The position numbers were made by a program, and so were the translations under genes. A stretch of DNA of 36,159 nt from positions 1 through 36,159 of the forward strand of contig MZGQ01000025.1 in NCBI GenBank assembly GCA_002085115.1, written 5' to 3'. Positions 8,826-16,588 of this stretch are shown piece after piece. This DNA is from Desulfococcus sp. 4484_241. GTDB lineage: Bacteria > Desulfobacterota > Desulfobacteria > Desulfobacterales > Desulfosudaceae. Each line of letters starts with the position of its first letter. The stretch's first letter is position 1. The notes below the pieces were generated by a model, which worked only from the letters and a program-made list of their open reading frames with translations, searched no databases and had not been told where the DNA came from.

Positions 8826-10010
8826 ATGATAGGTATATCAAAACTTTACTGCGGGACCACGGAACCTTCCGACGCCCTTCGCTATGGCAGGCGATCCGAG
8901 GAACTTCCATCCCACCTTCTGCAGTTCTCAATCGACAAGAGGCCGGTAGTCGTGTGGAACATAACCAAACAGTGCAACCTGAAATGCGTTCACTGTTACG
9001 CATACGCAAAAACCAGGCCGGGTGAAAACGAACTTTCCACAGAAGAGGGCAAGGCACTTATAGATGACCTTGCCGACTTCAGGGCGCCGGTAATTCTCTT
9101 CTCGGGTGGTGAGCCGCTGATGCGGCCCGATCTTCCCGAGCTTGCCGCCTATGCGGTAAAAAAGGGGATGAGGGCCGTGATATCCACGAACGGAACTCTC
9201 ATAACAGAGGAAACGGCAAAAGTTCTTAAGGATATCGGTCTTTCATACGTCGGCATAAGCCTTGACGGAGGAAGGGAGATAAACGATCGGTTTCGGGGCG
9301 TCAAAGGCGCTTTTGACGCTGCCCTGGAGGGAATACGGAACTGCCGCAAGGCAGGGATAAAGGTCGGGCTGCGTTTTACCATAAACAGGTCAAATGTAGA
9401 CGAGGTGCCGGTCCTTTTTGACATACTTGAGGAAGAGGATGTCCCGAGAATCTGCTTTTACCACCTCGTCTATGCCGGACGAGGTTCCAAACTCATAAAC
9501 GACGACCTCACACACGAGCAGACACGGCAAACCGTAGACCTTATCATTGACCGGACAAAAGACCTGCACGACAGGGGGCTTGCAAAAGAGGTCCTCACGG
9601 TGGACAACCACGCCGACGGCCCCTACCTTTATCTCAGGCTGCTGCGTGAAGATCCTGACCGGGCAGCGCAGGTGCTTGAACTGCTTAAAATGAACGAGGG
9701 CAACAACTCGGGCCGTGGCATAGGATGCGTAAGCTGGGATGGCGAGGTCTACGCTGACCAGTTCTGGCGGCATTACAGCTTCGGTAACGTCAGGAACAGG
9801 CCGTTTTCAGAGATATGGACCGATACATCAGAACCGCTGATGGAAAAGCTGAAAGATAAAAAGAGATACGTGAAAGGAAGATGCTCAAAATGCAGATGGC
9901 TGGACATATGCGGAGGCAACTTCCGCGTACGCGCCGAAGCAGCCACCGGCGATCTGTGGGCGCCTGACCCTGCATGTTATCTTACTGACGAGGAGATAGG
10001 CATAGCATAA
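8826..10010 (+). CDS. ahbC: AhbC, radical SAM enzyme of the alternative heme pathway (12,18-didecarboxysiroheme deacetylase)
   Basis: AhbC removes the acetate side chains of didecarboxysiroheme to give iron-coproporphyrin III in organisms that make heme from siroheme. The protein opens with MIGISKLYCGT, which is nearly invariant in AhbC. It carries the radical SAM cysteines C50, C54 and C57 (CNLKCVHC), SGGEP, and a C-terminal cysteine region (CSKCRWLDICGGNFRVRAEA) for an auxiliary iron-sulfur cluster. Its 394 residues match AhbC length. The start ATG directly follows the stop of the ClpX-like gene. The assignment rests on recognising the family's N- and C-terminal blocks and on hemB and ahbD next door. 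Confidence 0.92.
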   Translation: MIGISKLYCGTTEPSDALRYGRRSEELPSHLLQFSIDKRPVVVWNITKQCNLKCVHCYAYAKTRPGENELSTEEGKALIDDLADFRAPVILFSGGEPLMRPDLPELAAYAVKKGMRAVISTNGTLITEETAKVLKDIGLSYVGISLDGGREINDRFRGVKGAFDAALEGIRNCRKAGIKVGLRFTINRSNVDEVPVLFDILEEEDVPRICFYHLVYAGRGSKLINDDLTHEQTRQTVDLIIDRTKDLHDRGLAKEVLTVDNHADGPYLYLRLLREDPDRAAQVLELLKMNEGNNSGRGIGCVSWDGEVYADQFWRHYSFGNVRNRPFSEIWTDTSEPLMEKLKDKKRYVKGRCSKCRWLDICGGNFRVRAEAATGDLWAPDPACYLTDEEIGIA

Positions 10011-10042
10011 CCATTAAATTAGCGGCAAAAGGAGTCAACATA

Positions 10043-11014
10043 ATGTTGTTCCCTGATTACAGGCCAAGACGTCTCAGGCGCAATGAAAATCTCAGACGCA
10101 TGATACGCGAAACAAGGCTCTCGGTCGATAACCTTGTTTACCCAATGTTTGCCGTTCCCGGCAAGGGAATAAAGGACCCGATCGCTTCGATGCCGGGGCA
10201 GTATCACCTTTCCACTGACAACCTTGTCCGCGCGGCAAAAGAGGCTGCCGGTCTTGGCATACCCGCGATCATGGTTTTTGGACTGCCGGAGAAAAAGGAT
10301 CCCCTTGGTACCGGGGCTTATGCCAGGGACGGGATCGTACAAAGGGCGGTAAGCGAACTTAAAAGCGCCCTTCCCGATCTTGTGGTCATAACAGATGTCT
10401 GCCTTTGCCAGTACACAGACCATGGGCACTGCGGCCTGCTCGACGGTAACGAGATTGACAACGACTCAACATTGGAGATAATCGCTAAAACAGCCCTGTC
10501 GCACGTAAAAGCCGGAGCGGACATGGTAGCCCCTTCCGACATGATGGATGGAAGGATTGCCGAAATCAGGGAAGTGCTTGATGAAAACGGGTTCACGAAC
10601 ACGCCTGTCATGTCATACGCGGTAAAATACTGCTCATCATATTACGGCCCCTTCAGGGAGGCAGCCGAATCAGCGCCCAGGTTCGGAGACAGGAAAACCT
10701 ACCAGATGGACCCTGCAAACGCTATAGAAGCGATACGCGAGGCAAGCATGGACGTGGAGGAGGGGGCGGACATTATCATGGTAAAGCCTGCGCTCCCATA
10801 CCTCGACATAATAAGAACCATACGTGACGAAATCGACCTTCCTGTCGCTGCCTACAACGTAAGCGGAGAATACTCCATGATCAAGGCCGCCCAAAAAATG
10901 GGGTGGCTTGACGGTGAAAAGGTAATGATGGAAACCCTGCTTGGAATCAGGCGGGCCGGCGCAGATATTATTCTCACCTATTTTGCAATGGAAGCAGCCA
11001 GACTTCTTGGTTAA
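10043..11014 (+). CDS. hemB: Porphobilinogen synthase (delta-aminolevulinate dehydratase)
   Basis: HemB condenses two aminolevulinate molecules into porphobilinogen, the first shared step of siroheme, heme and corrinoid synthesis. The 323-residue protein has the zinc-binding cysteines C120, C122 and C130 (VCLCQYTDHGHC), pointing to the Zn-dependent type. The two Schiff-base lysines are K195 (AVKYCSSYYGPFREA) and K248 (IMVKPALPYLDIIR). AAAGGAG precedes the ATG. It lies between ahbC and ahbD with short gaps, so the three are likely one operon. Confidence 0.96.
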   Translation: MLFPDYRPRRLRRNENLRRMIRETRLSVDNLVYPMFAVPGKGIKDPIASMPGQYHLSTDNLVRAAKEAAGLGIPAIMVFGLPEKKDPLGTGAYARDGIVQRAVSELKSALPDLVVITDVCLCQYTDHGHCGLLDGNEIDNDSTLEIIAKTALSHVKAGADMVAPSDMMDGRIAEIREVLDENGFTNTPVMSYAVKYCSSYYGPFREAAESAPRFGDRKTYQMDPANAIEAIREASMDVEEGADIIMVKPALPYLDIIRTIRDEIDLPVAAYNVSGEYSMIKAAQKMGWLDGEKVMMETLLGIRRAGADIILTYFAMEAARLLG

Positions 11015-11032
11015 GCCATAAAGGCAGGCATT

Positions 11033-12127
11033 ATGTCCCAAAAACATCCCGCAGGAGAGCATAACGGTAAAAAAGCCGAACTTCGGCTTGTAGCATGGGA
11101 GACAACACGCAACTGCAATCTGTCCTGCCGCCACTGCAGGGCATCGGCCACCATGGGGCCATATTCCGGCGAGCTTGACACAGATGCATCTTTCCGCCTG
11201 CTGGACCAGATAGCCGAAACAGGCAGCCCCATCGTCATACTCACCGGGGGCGAGCCGCTGCTTCGGCCCGACATATTCGACATAGCAGCCCATGGCACCT
11301 CAAACGGCCTGAAAATGGTCATGGCACCGAACGGCACGCTGATAACGGAAGAGAGCGCCAAAAAAATGGCGGATGCCGGGATCAGCCGTATCAGCATAAG
11401 CATAGACGGCGCGACAAGGGAGGATCACGACTCGTTCAGGGGAGTGGACGGGGCATACGAGGGCGCCCTGCGCGGGGCGGAACTGGCAAAGGAAGCGGGC
11501 ATCGATTTTCAGATAAACACAACCGTAACCCGTCTGAACATGGAGCAGCTGCCACGCATCATGGCCCTTGCCGAGTCGATCGGTGCGGTTGCCCACCATA
11601 TTTTTCTTCTTGTACCAACCGGCCGCGGCCGGGAAATGGCGGAGCAGGCCATCTCGGCGCAGGACTATGAAAACACGCTCAACTGGTTTTACGACCAGCA
11701 AAAAATATCGTCACTTCAGCTCAAGGCTACCTGTGCTCCCCAGTATTACCGTGTGCTCAGGCAGCGGGCAAGGATGGAGAACATATCCGTTTCATTCAAG
11801 ACCCACGGCCTCGATGCTGTTACCAGGGGATGTCTGGGCGGAGTCTCGTTCTGCTTCATTTCACATGTGGGTATCGTGCAGCCCTGCGGATTTCTGGAAC
11901 TCAACTGCGGGGATGTGACGAGCCAGCATTTTGGCGAAATATGGCGCGACTCTGTCATATTCAACAATCTCCGCAACTACGATATGCTGGGTGGAAAATG
12001 CGGAATATGCGAATACAAGAGGGTCTGCGGCGGTTGCCGGGCAAGAGCCTATGAGGCTACCGGTGACTACCTTGCCGAGGAACCTCTTTGCGTTTACCAG
12101 CCGGCCAAACAGAGCCAACCCCTGTGA
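11033..12127 (+). CDS. ahbD: AhbD, radical SAM heme synthase (Fe-coproporphyrin III decarboxylase)
   Basis: AhbD converts iron-coproporphyrin III to protoheme by oxidative decarboxylation of two propionates. The 364-residue protein has the radical SAM cysteines C28, C32 and C35 (CNLSCRHC), the GGEPLLRPD motif, SISIDGA, and a cysteine-rich C-terminus (CGICEYKRVCGGCRARAYEATGDY) that holds an auxiliary iron-sulfur cluster. It is 18 bases after hemB. A related family such as NirJ is conceivable, but the ahbC neighbour and the short N-terminus before the SAM motif favour AhbD. The electron acceptor in vivo is not evident; the GlcF-like gene downstream is a candidate. Confidence 0.88.
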   Translation: MSQKHPAGEHNGKKAELRLVAWETTRNCNLSCRHCRASATMGPYSGELDTDASFRLLDQIAETGSPIVILTGGEPLLRPDIFDIAAHGTSNGLKMVMAPNGTLITEESAKKMADAGISRISISIDGATREDHDSFRGVDGAYEGALRGAELAKEAGIDFQINTTVTRLNMEQLPRIMALAESIGAVAHHIFLLVPTGRGREMAEQAISAQDYENTLNWFYDQQKISSLQLKATCAPQYYRVLRQRARMENISVSFKTHGLDAVTRGCLGGVSFCFISHVGIVQPCGFLELNCGDVTSQHFGEIWRDSVIFNNLRNYDMLGGKCGICEYKRVCGGCRARAYEATGDYLAEEPLCVYQPAKQSQPL

Positions 12128-12136
12128 CTGGATATC

Positions 12137-13465
12137 ATGAAAAAGCTCACCGAGCTTGCCCGGCTCGTTTCACAGCTTGAAGAACTTACGTCGGCCTGCA
12201 AAAAATGCGGGGCATGCCAGTCCGTGTGCCCGATTTTTGAACAGACCGGCATGGAAAAGGACTTTGCCCGCGGAAAAATAGCCGTTCTTGACGGAGTGAT
12301 GGAACAGGTTGTCTCAAACTCCGGCGCAGTGCTCCAGCGCCTTGACAACTGCCTTCTTTGTGGCTCCTGCCAAACCGTATGCCCGAACAGGGTGGAAAGC
12401 CTGAGAATTTTCTTTTCTGCAAAAAAGATCCTTGCCAACTACAAGGGGTTGTCGCCTGCAAAAAAATTTTTGTTCAGACAGATTCTTGCAAAACCGTATG
12501 TGTTTAACAGTGTCCTGTCCATTGGTTCGCTGATGCAGGGGCTTGTTCTGAAAAAACAGGGGGCTGCTCCCGGCACAAGAGCCCCCCGGTTCCCGGCATC
12601 CCTGATACTCGAAGGACGGCACGTGCCTCCGCTTGCACAGGTGCCGTTTCACAAACAAAAAACCGCCGAAAGCCTGAAAATCGGCCTGCCTGTGGAAAAC
12701 TCCTCCCGCGATACAAAACGCGCCCTTTTTTTTACAGGATGCCTGATTGACAAGATTTTTCCCGATATTGCAAAAACATCTGTTGAAGTCCTGAAAGCCC
12801 GGGGTTTTACACCTGTTATACTTGAAGATGAGTGCTGCTGCGGCATCCCGGCCCTTTCTTCCGGGGACCATGAGGCGTTTACTCAAATGGTGCGCCACAA
12901 CCTTGCACAAATGTCGAAGCTCCGGTTCGATATTCTTGTTACCGCCTGCGCGACATGCGCCTTTACAATAAAAAAAGCGTGGCCGATGATGTGGGATAAA
13001 GCTGACAGCGATTATGAAAAAATAGAAGCTGTTGCCAATAAAACGGCAGATATTACACAACTGCTTGGGGGGCCGCTTGTTAACAAAAAAACAGTTTCAA
13101 ATCAAAATGCCGTCCCGGTGACATACCATGATCCATGCCACCTGAAAAAATCGCTTGGCGTTTCAGAGGAGCCAAGAGCGCTTATCAATGCAAACCCCGA
13201 TTGCAGGCTGGTGGAAATGGCGGCGCCGGATGCCTGCTGCGGCATGGGCGGAGGTTTCGGTGTTACACACCTGCAAATGTCGGCCGCAATCGGCGCTTCC
13301 AAGCTGCAAAGTATCCTTGACACAGGCTCAAAAATAGTGGCAACCACCTGCCCCGCCTGCATGATCCAGATCGCAGGCCTGCTGTCAAAAGCCGGTCACA
13401 AAGATATCTCGGTTTGCCACGTGATTGAACTATACGCAAAAGCAGCCCCTTTTGATGTGGTTTAA
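12137..13465 (+). CDS. GlcF/LutA-like iron-sulfur protein with two CCG domains
   Basis: The N-terminus (442-residue protein) holds two 4Fe-4S ferredoxin motifs, C21/C24/C27/C31 (CKKCGACQSVCP) and C72/C75/C78/C82 (CLLCGSCQTVCP). Two CCG domains of the HdrB/GlcF type follow, one with ECCCGIPALSSGD near 232-244 and one with ACCGMGGGFG near 365. This is the layout of GlpC and GlcF subunits that move electrons from a flavin dehydrogenase, yet no dehydrogenase subunit is adjacent. It starts 10 bases after ahbD and likely belongs to the heme operon. Accepting electrons from AhbD is plausible but is inference. Confidence 0.85.
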   Translation: MKKLTELARLVSQLEELTSACKKCGACQSVCPIFEQTGMEKDFARGKIAVLDGVMEQVVSNSGAVLQRLDNCLLCGSCQTVCPNRVESLRIFFSAKKILANYKGLSPAKKFLFRQILAKPYVFNSVLSIGSLMQGLVLKKQGAAPGTRAPRFPASLILEGRHVPPLAQVPFHKQKTAESLKIGLPVENSSRDTKRALFFTGCLIDKIFPDIAKTSVEVLKARGFTPVILEDECCCGIPALSSGDHEAFTQMVRHNLAQMSKLRFDILVTACATCAFTIKKAWPMMWDKADSDYEKIEAVANKTADITQLLGGPLVNKKTVSNQNAVPVTYHDPCHLKKSLGVSEEPRALINANPDCRLVEMAAPDACCGMGGGFGVTHLQMSAAIGASKLQSILDTGSKIVATTCPACMIQIAGLLSKAGHKDISVCHVIELYAKAAPFDVV

Positions 13466-13471
13466 TTAAAA

Positions 13472-13512
13472 CGGACACCATGTTAAGAGTCAAACAAAAA
13501 AGGAGGTGTCCG
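13472..13512. repeat. Inverted repeat at the left edge of an IS remnant
   Basis: CGGACACC at 13472-13479 is exactly complementary to GGTGTCCG at 13505-13512, just before the ATG of a transposase fragment. An AGGAGGT in the second arm is the transposase ribosome-binding site. The layout resembles the left end of IS3-type elements, in which end and leader overlap. Confidence 0.5.
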
Positions 13513-13745
13513 ATGAACAAGAGAAAGAAGAGGCCGAATTATATAAGCGAGTTCAGGGAAGATGCGGTCAGGCTGGTGGTGGACACGGTTATACCTGTAA
13601 TGAAGTAGCCCGGCGGCTCGGTATGGCCGGTTCTAACGTTACCCGCTGGGTACGGCTTTATCGTCAGGATCAGGAAGATATAAGCGAGACAGGAGTAACC
13701 CGACGGGAGGTCGAAGCAAGTCAAGAGCCTGGGCCCAGTCGATGA
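13513..13745 (+). pseudogene. Decayed IS3-family transposase orfA (frameshifted, truncated)
   Basis: The first frame reads MNKRKKRPNYISEFREDAVRL and then stops early. One base over, the frame continues with GYTCNEVARRLGMAGSNVTRW, the helix-turn-helix of IS3/IS911-type OrfA. A single missing base near 13582 explains the break. The second frame ends at 13743-13745 after losing similarity, and no orfB follows. A strong AGGAGGT lies upstream of the ATG. This is a dead fragment; it marks insertion activity at the end of the heme operon and next to the toxin-antitoxin pair. Confidence 0.75.
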
Positions 13746-13838
13746 CAAGCATTTCCACGATGAACTTACTGCACTCGGCTTGATGTAGGCGAGAACGTCC
13801 TGCGATAAGACAGGTTTAATAAGTGCATTCACGGTGGA

Positions 13839-13867
13839 CTTGCAAAAACGTTGCGCGTTCTTGCAAG
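13839..13867. repeat. Hairpin between the IS remnant and the toxin-antitoxin genes
   Basis: CTTGCAA (13839-13845) and TTGCAAG (13861-13867) form a perfect 7-base stem. It extends inward, with one mismatch, by AAACG/CGTTC to about 12 pairs around a TTGCG loop. There is no T-run after it, so it is not a standard intrinsic terminator. It may be part of the old mobile element. Confidence 0.4.
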
Positions 13868-13901
13868 CCGGTTATACTTTCATTGGGCAGCTTAAAAAGA
13901 G

Positions 13902-13930
13902 TTGACAAGGCGTACGTAATAACGTACATA
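13902..13930 (+). promoter_or_regulatory. yefM-yoeB promoter with overlapping palindromic operator
   Basis: TTGACA (13902-13907) is followed after 17 bases by TACATA (13925-13930). Between and overlapping them lies the perfect palindrome GTACGT-AATA-ACGTAC (13912-13927). YefM-family antitoxins are known to bind palindromes with a GTAC core, so autoregulation by the complex is expected. The ATG follows about 37 bases after the -10 with AGAGGT as ribosome-binding site. Confidence 0.6.
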
Positions 13931-13967
13931 TATACTGATCCAAAAATTTTATTGTAAGAGGTAAATT

Positions 13968-14210
13968 ATGCCGATATTAACCGCCACAGAAGCAAGGTCA
14001 AAACTTTATGGCCTGATCGATGAAACTGCCGCGTCCCATGAGCCAATAATTATAAAAGGCAAACGCGGTAATGCAGTGCTTATCTCTGAAGATGACTGGC
14101 GCTCTATCCAAGAAACAATTTATCTTCTGAACATTCCAGGCATGCGGGAATCAATACGCGACGGTTTAGCTACTCCCGTCGAGAAGTGTACAAAGGAACT
14201 TGATTGGTAA
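13968..14210 (+). CDS. yefM: Antitoxin of the YefM/Phd family
   Basis: The 80-residue protein has the YefM pattern: TATEARSKLYGLIDE at the N-terminus for DNA binding, EPIIIKGKRGNAVLISEDDW in the middle, and a polar C-terminal tail (PVEKCTKELDW) that neutralises the toxin. It ends with TAA overlapping the toxin ATG by one base, the usual antitoxin-first order. Its promoter carries a GTAC-type palindrome. It neighbours an IS remnant, consistent with an acquired module. Confidence 0.9.
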   Translation: MPILTATEARSKLYGLIDETAASHEPIIIKGKRGNAVLISEDDWRSIQETIYLLNIPGMRESIRDGLATPVEKCTKELDW

Positions 14211-14470
14211 TGTGGCAGGTCGTCTTCACAAAGCAAGCGCAGCAAGATGCAAAAAAACTTTCAGCAGCCGGTTTAAGACCAAAAGCAGAGCAACTGATTG
14301 AGGTCTTGCGTGAAAATCCTTTTATGACGCCTCCCCCCTATGAAAAATTATTGGGGGATTTATCCGGGGCATATTCCCGGCGTATAAATATTCAGCATCG
14401 TCTTGTCTATCAGGTTCTTGAGGCCGAAGAAATAGTTAAGGTTATACGAATGTGGACTCATTACGAATAA
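14210..14470 (+). CDS. yoeB: Toxin of the YoeB/Txe family, mRNA endonuclease
   Basis: YoeB cleaves mRNA in the ribosomal A site. This 86-residue protein ends in the conserved tail SGAYSRRINIQHRLVYQV and VIRMWTHYE, containing the family's catalytic Glu/Arg/His-Tyr region. The start used is the ATG overlapping the yefM stop (TAATG). A TTG two codons earlier, with AGGA six bases upstream, is possible. The pair looks intact. Confidence 0.9.
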   Translation: MWQVVFTKQAQQDAKKLSAAGLRPKAEQLIEVLRENPFMTPPPYEKLLGDLSGAYSRRINIQHRLVYQVLEAEEIVKVIRMWTHYE

Positions 14471-14580
14471 TTTTTTTAAAAGCGTTTTATGAGCGTCCGC
14501 TCGTAAAAGCAGTTATTTTGCCTGTTGAAGATATTAAAGAGCACAAGAAAGGGCAGACACAATCTGCACGACAGAATTAG
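14471..14580 (+). other. Possible coding remnant after yoeB
   Basis: One plus frame (about 14473 to TAG at 14578-14580) is open for 35 codons and reads like protein (ERPLVKAVILPVEDIKEHKK), but it has no start codon or ribosome-binding site. It may be the tail of a gene lost when the IS/toxin patch was inserted. It overlaps the end of the acyltransferase gene by a few bases. Confidence 0.25.
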
Positions 14581-15533
14581 TTGGCTTCAAGATCCATGGA
14601 CGCTGAAGTGGAATCCTCGCTGGTTTTGCTGCTTTTATCTTCAACCAGTGGCAGCAGTCTGGTTATTTTTGCATCCTTTTTCTCCCACAGAGTGTTGATC
14701 CAGTCCTGGAACCTGGCGCGGAACTCCTCGTCCCCCAAATAATCGCCTATAAGCTCATCGGTAACAGGAATTGTTTCAACATCAACAACCACCTTGCGAA
14801 TACGGCCGCACAGGAAATCCCAGAAACTTCTGGGGCCGGGAGGATATACAATAGTTACATCCACTATACTCTTGAGATGCTCCCCCATCGATTCAAGAAC
14901 AAAGGCCACGCCACCCGCCTTGGGACGAAGCAGGTTCTTATGGGGAGATTGCTGCTTTGAATGTTTTTCCTTTGTAAAGCGGGTTCCTTCGACAAAGTTC
15001 ATCACCGATACCGGCATGGTGGCAAATTTGGCACACGCCTTTTTCGTAATCTCTATATCCCTGCCTTTCAGGTGGGGATTTTTTTTTAAAAATTTGCCTG
15101 AATACCGGCGCATGAAAGGAAAATCAAGTGCCCACCATGCCAGGCCCAGAACCGGCACCCAGATCAGTTCCTTTTTTAAAAAAAACTTCAAAAACGGAAT
15201 CCGCCGGAAAAACACACGTTGAAGAATCAGAATATCCACCCATGTCTGGTGGTTGCTGACAACCAGGTACCATCCTCTTTCCTTGAGGCCTTCCAGACCG
15301 GATACAACGATCCGGGTCTTATTGAAAAGGTCCTGGTTCAGGTTGTTGCAGTAAATCCAGGCAAACGAAATCCTGATAAGAAGTTTTTCATAAACCGGTT
15401 TTAAAAAAGGAAGCGGCAAAACAAGCCGTAAAACAGCCACGAAATAGAGCGGGACGCACCAGAAAAAAGTGTTTAAAACATAAAGCAGCAATGAAAGCGA
15501 ACCTCGAACCACATCCGGTAAAAATGACAGCAT
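14577..15533 (-). CDS. 1-acyl-glycerol-3-phosphate acyltransferase family protein (PlsC/YihG-like)
   Basis: The protein has 318 residues. A hydrophobic N-terminus (about residues 10-60) anchors it in the membrane. The acyltransferase motifs are NHQTWVD (H95...D100, the HX4D catalytic pair) and FVEGTRF (180-186). The EGTR block, the WWALDFPFMRRYS stretch and the length resemble the YihG/LCLAT branch rather than short housekeeping PlsC. It transfers acyl groups to a lysophospholipid, but the exact acceptor is unclear. AAAGGATTTGT before the ATG is a good ribosome-binding site. It is transcribed away from the hdr operon. Confidence 0.85.
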   Translation of the reverse strand: MLSFLPDVVRGSLSLLLYVLNTFFWCVPLYFVAVLRLVLPLPFLKPVYEKLLIRISFAWIYCNNLNQDLFNKTRIVVSGLEGLKERGWYLVVSNHQTWVDILILQRVFFRRIPFLKFFLKKELIWVPVLGLAWWALDFPFMRRYSGKFLKKNPHLKGRDIEITKKACAKFATMPVSVMNFVEGTRFTKEKHSKQQSPHKNLLRPKAGGVAFVLESMGEHLKSIVDVTIVYPPGPRSFWDFLCGRIRKVVVDVETIPVTDELIGDYLGDEEFRARFQDWINTLWEKKDAKITRLLPLVEDKSSKTSEDSTSASMDLEAN

Positions 15534-15968
15534 ACAAATCCTTTCTTACCATAAAACCGATACAAGCTGCAGGCAAAACGCCTGCCGGTTCCAACCTTGA
15601 GATCTACGAGCTACATACATATCTGATACTGCCTGAACGGGACACCCGATTTTATTGGTTTTACAAAAATTTTACAAAAACACCTGCGGCAGGTACAACC
15701 TTTGAGCCATAAAATCCCTTTGGCCCTGCTGCTGCAAACCGTTCCATGACAAGGCATGACAGAGAGACAGACCCGGGATTTTAATTTGAACTTGACATAA
15801 AAGAAGGGGCTGGAGTATCTTTATAACATCGTACCTTATGCGAAACATCGTTCCCATGGAGAAAGCACGGGTCTCCTCCCTTTTTCGATTTCTCCTGGCT
15901 CCCGGGCGGCTGTTTCGCCTGGTTTTACCTTTTTATGGAACCGTATTACAGGCACAGGAGCTTAAAAC
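15534..15968. other. Intergenic region between plsC-like gene and hdr operon
   Basis: No gene is supported in these 435 bases. Visible elements are a 13-base palindrome ACCTGC-G-GCAGGT at 15682-15694, a promoter pair at 15792-15821, and a leader of about 140 bases before hdrC. The leader contains a weak hairpin GGAGA/TCTCC (15858-15862 with 15872-15876) followed by TCCCTTTTT, which could attenuate transcription. The hairpin is too short to be sure. Confidence 0.4.
15792..15821 (+). promoter_or_regulatory. Putative promoter of the hdrCBA-mvhD-metVF operon
   Basis: TTGACA (15792-15797) is followed after 18 bases by TATCTT (15816-15821). It is the only good sigma70-like pair in the gap and lies about 148 bases upstream of the hdrC ATG, leaving a long leader. 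Pattern match only. Confidence 0.45.
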
Positions 15969-16577
15969 ATGACGGTATCCGCCATTGAGGTTGCTCCGGA
16001 TTCTGTTTCATCCCTGCTCTCGGAGGTGATGGAACGGTCCGGTCAAAACCTTCTTGCCTGCTACCAATGCAGGCGTTGTGCCGGGGCATGCTCTGTAGGT
16101 GACGAAACAGGATTTTTCACACCTGACCGACTTATTCGAACCATCCTCATCGGTGACCGAACGGCTGCACTTAACAATGAACTGGTCTGGAAATGCGTTT
16201 CATGCTACACCTGCGGCATCCGCTGCCCCAACGGCATACAGACCGGAAGAATCACCGAGACCCTTAAAAAAATGGCCAAGGAGGCCCACATCGATTCACC
16301 ATATCCCAAAATGGTCCATTTCCACGATTCGTTCGTGCAATCCGGACTGCGCTGGGGCCGGGTTAATGAAACCGAATTCATGGCGTCATATGAGCTCAAA
16401 AACAGTTTGTCTCTGTTAAAGCAAATGGACTTTAGGAGTGTTGCCGATGAAATATCGCGCCAGATAAAACTGGCTCTTTCGATGTTAAAGTTACGGCGCA
16501 TGCATTTCGGGTTCCTCTCTGCAAAGGGACGCAACGAGATAAAACGGCTTCACAAACAATTCAAAAACAAACACTGA
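15969..16577 (+). CDS. hdrC: HdrC-like heterodisulfide reductase subunit
   Basis: HdrC (202 residues) carries two 4Fe-4S clusters that wire HdrA to HdrB. The cysteine sets are C31/C34/C37/C41 (CYQCRRCAGAC) and C76/C79/C82/C86 (CVSCYTCGIRCP), with the DRLIRTIL segment between them as in methanogen HdrC. AGGAGCTTAAAAC precedes the ATG. It is the first gene of the operon and ends 11 bases before the hdrB start. In bacteria such subunits do not reduce CoM-S-S-CoB; here the partner genes point to methylene-tetrahydrofolate reduction. Confidence 0.92.
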   Translation: MTVSAIEVAPDSVSSLLSEVMERSGQNLLACYQCRRCAGACSVGDETGFFTPDRLIRTILIGDRTAALNNELVWKCVSCYTCGIRCPNGIQTGRITETLKKMAKEAHIDSPYPKMVHFHDSFVQSGLRWGRVNETEFMASYELKNSLSLLKQMDFRSVADEISRQIKLALSMLKLRRMHFGFLSAKGRNEIKRLHKQFKNKH

Positions 16578-16588
16578 TGAGGTCCACA

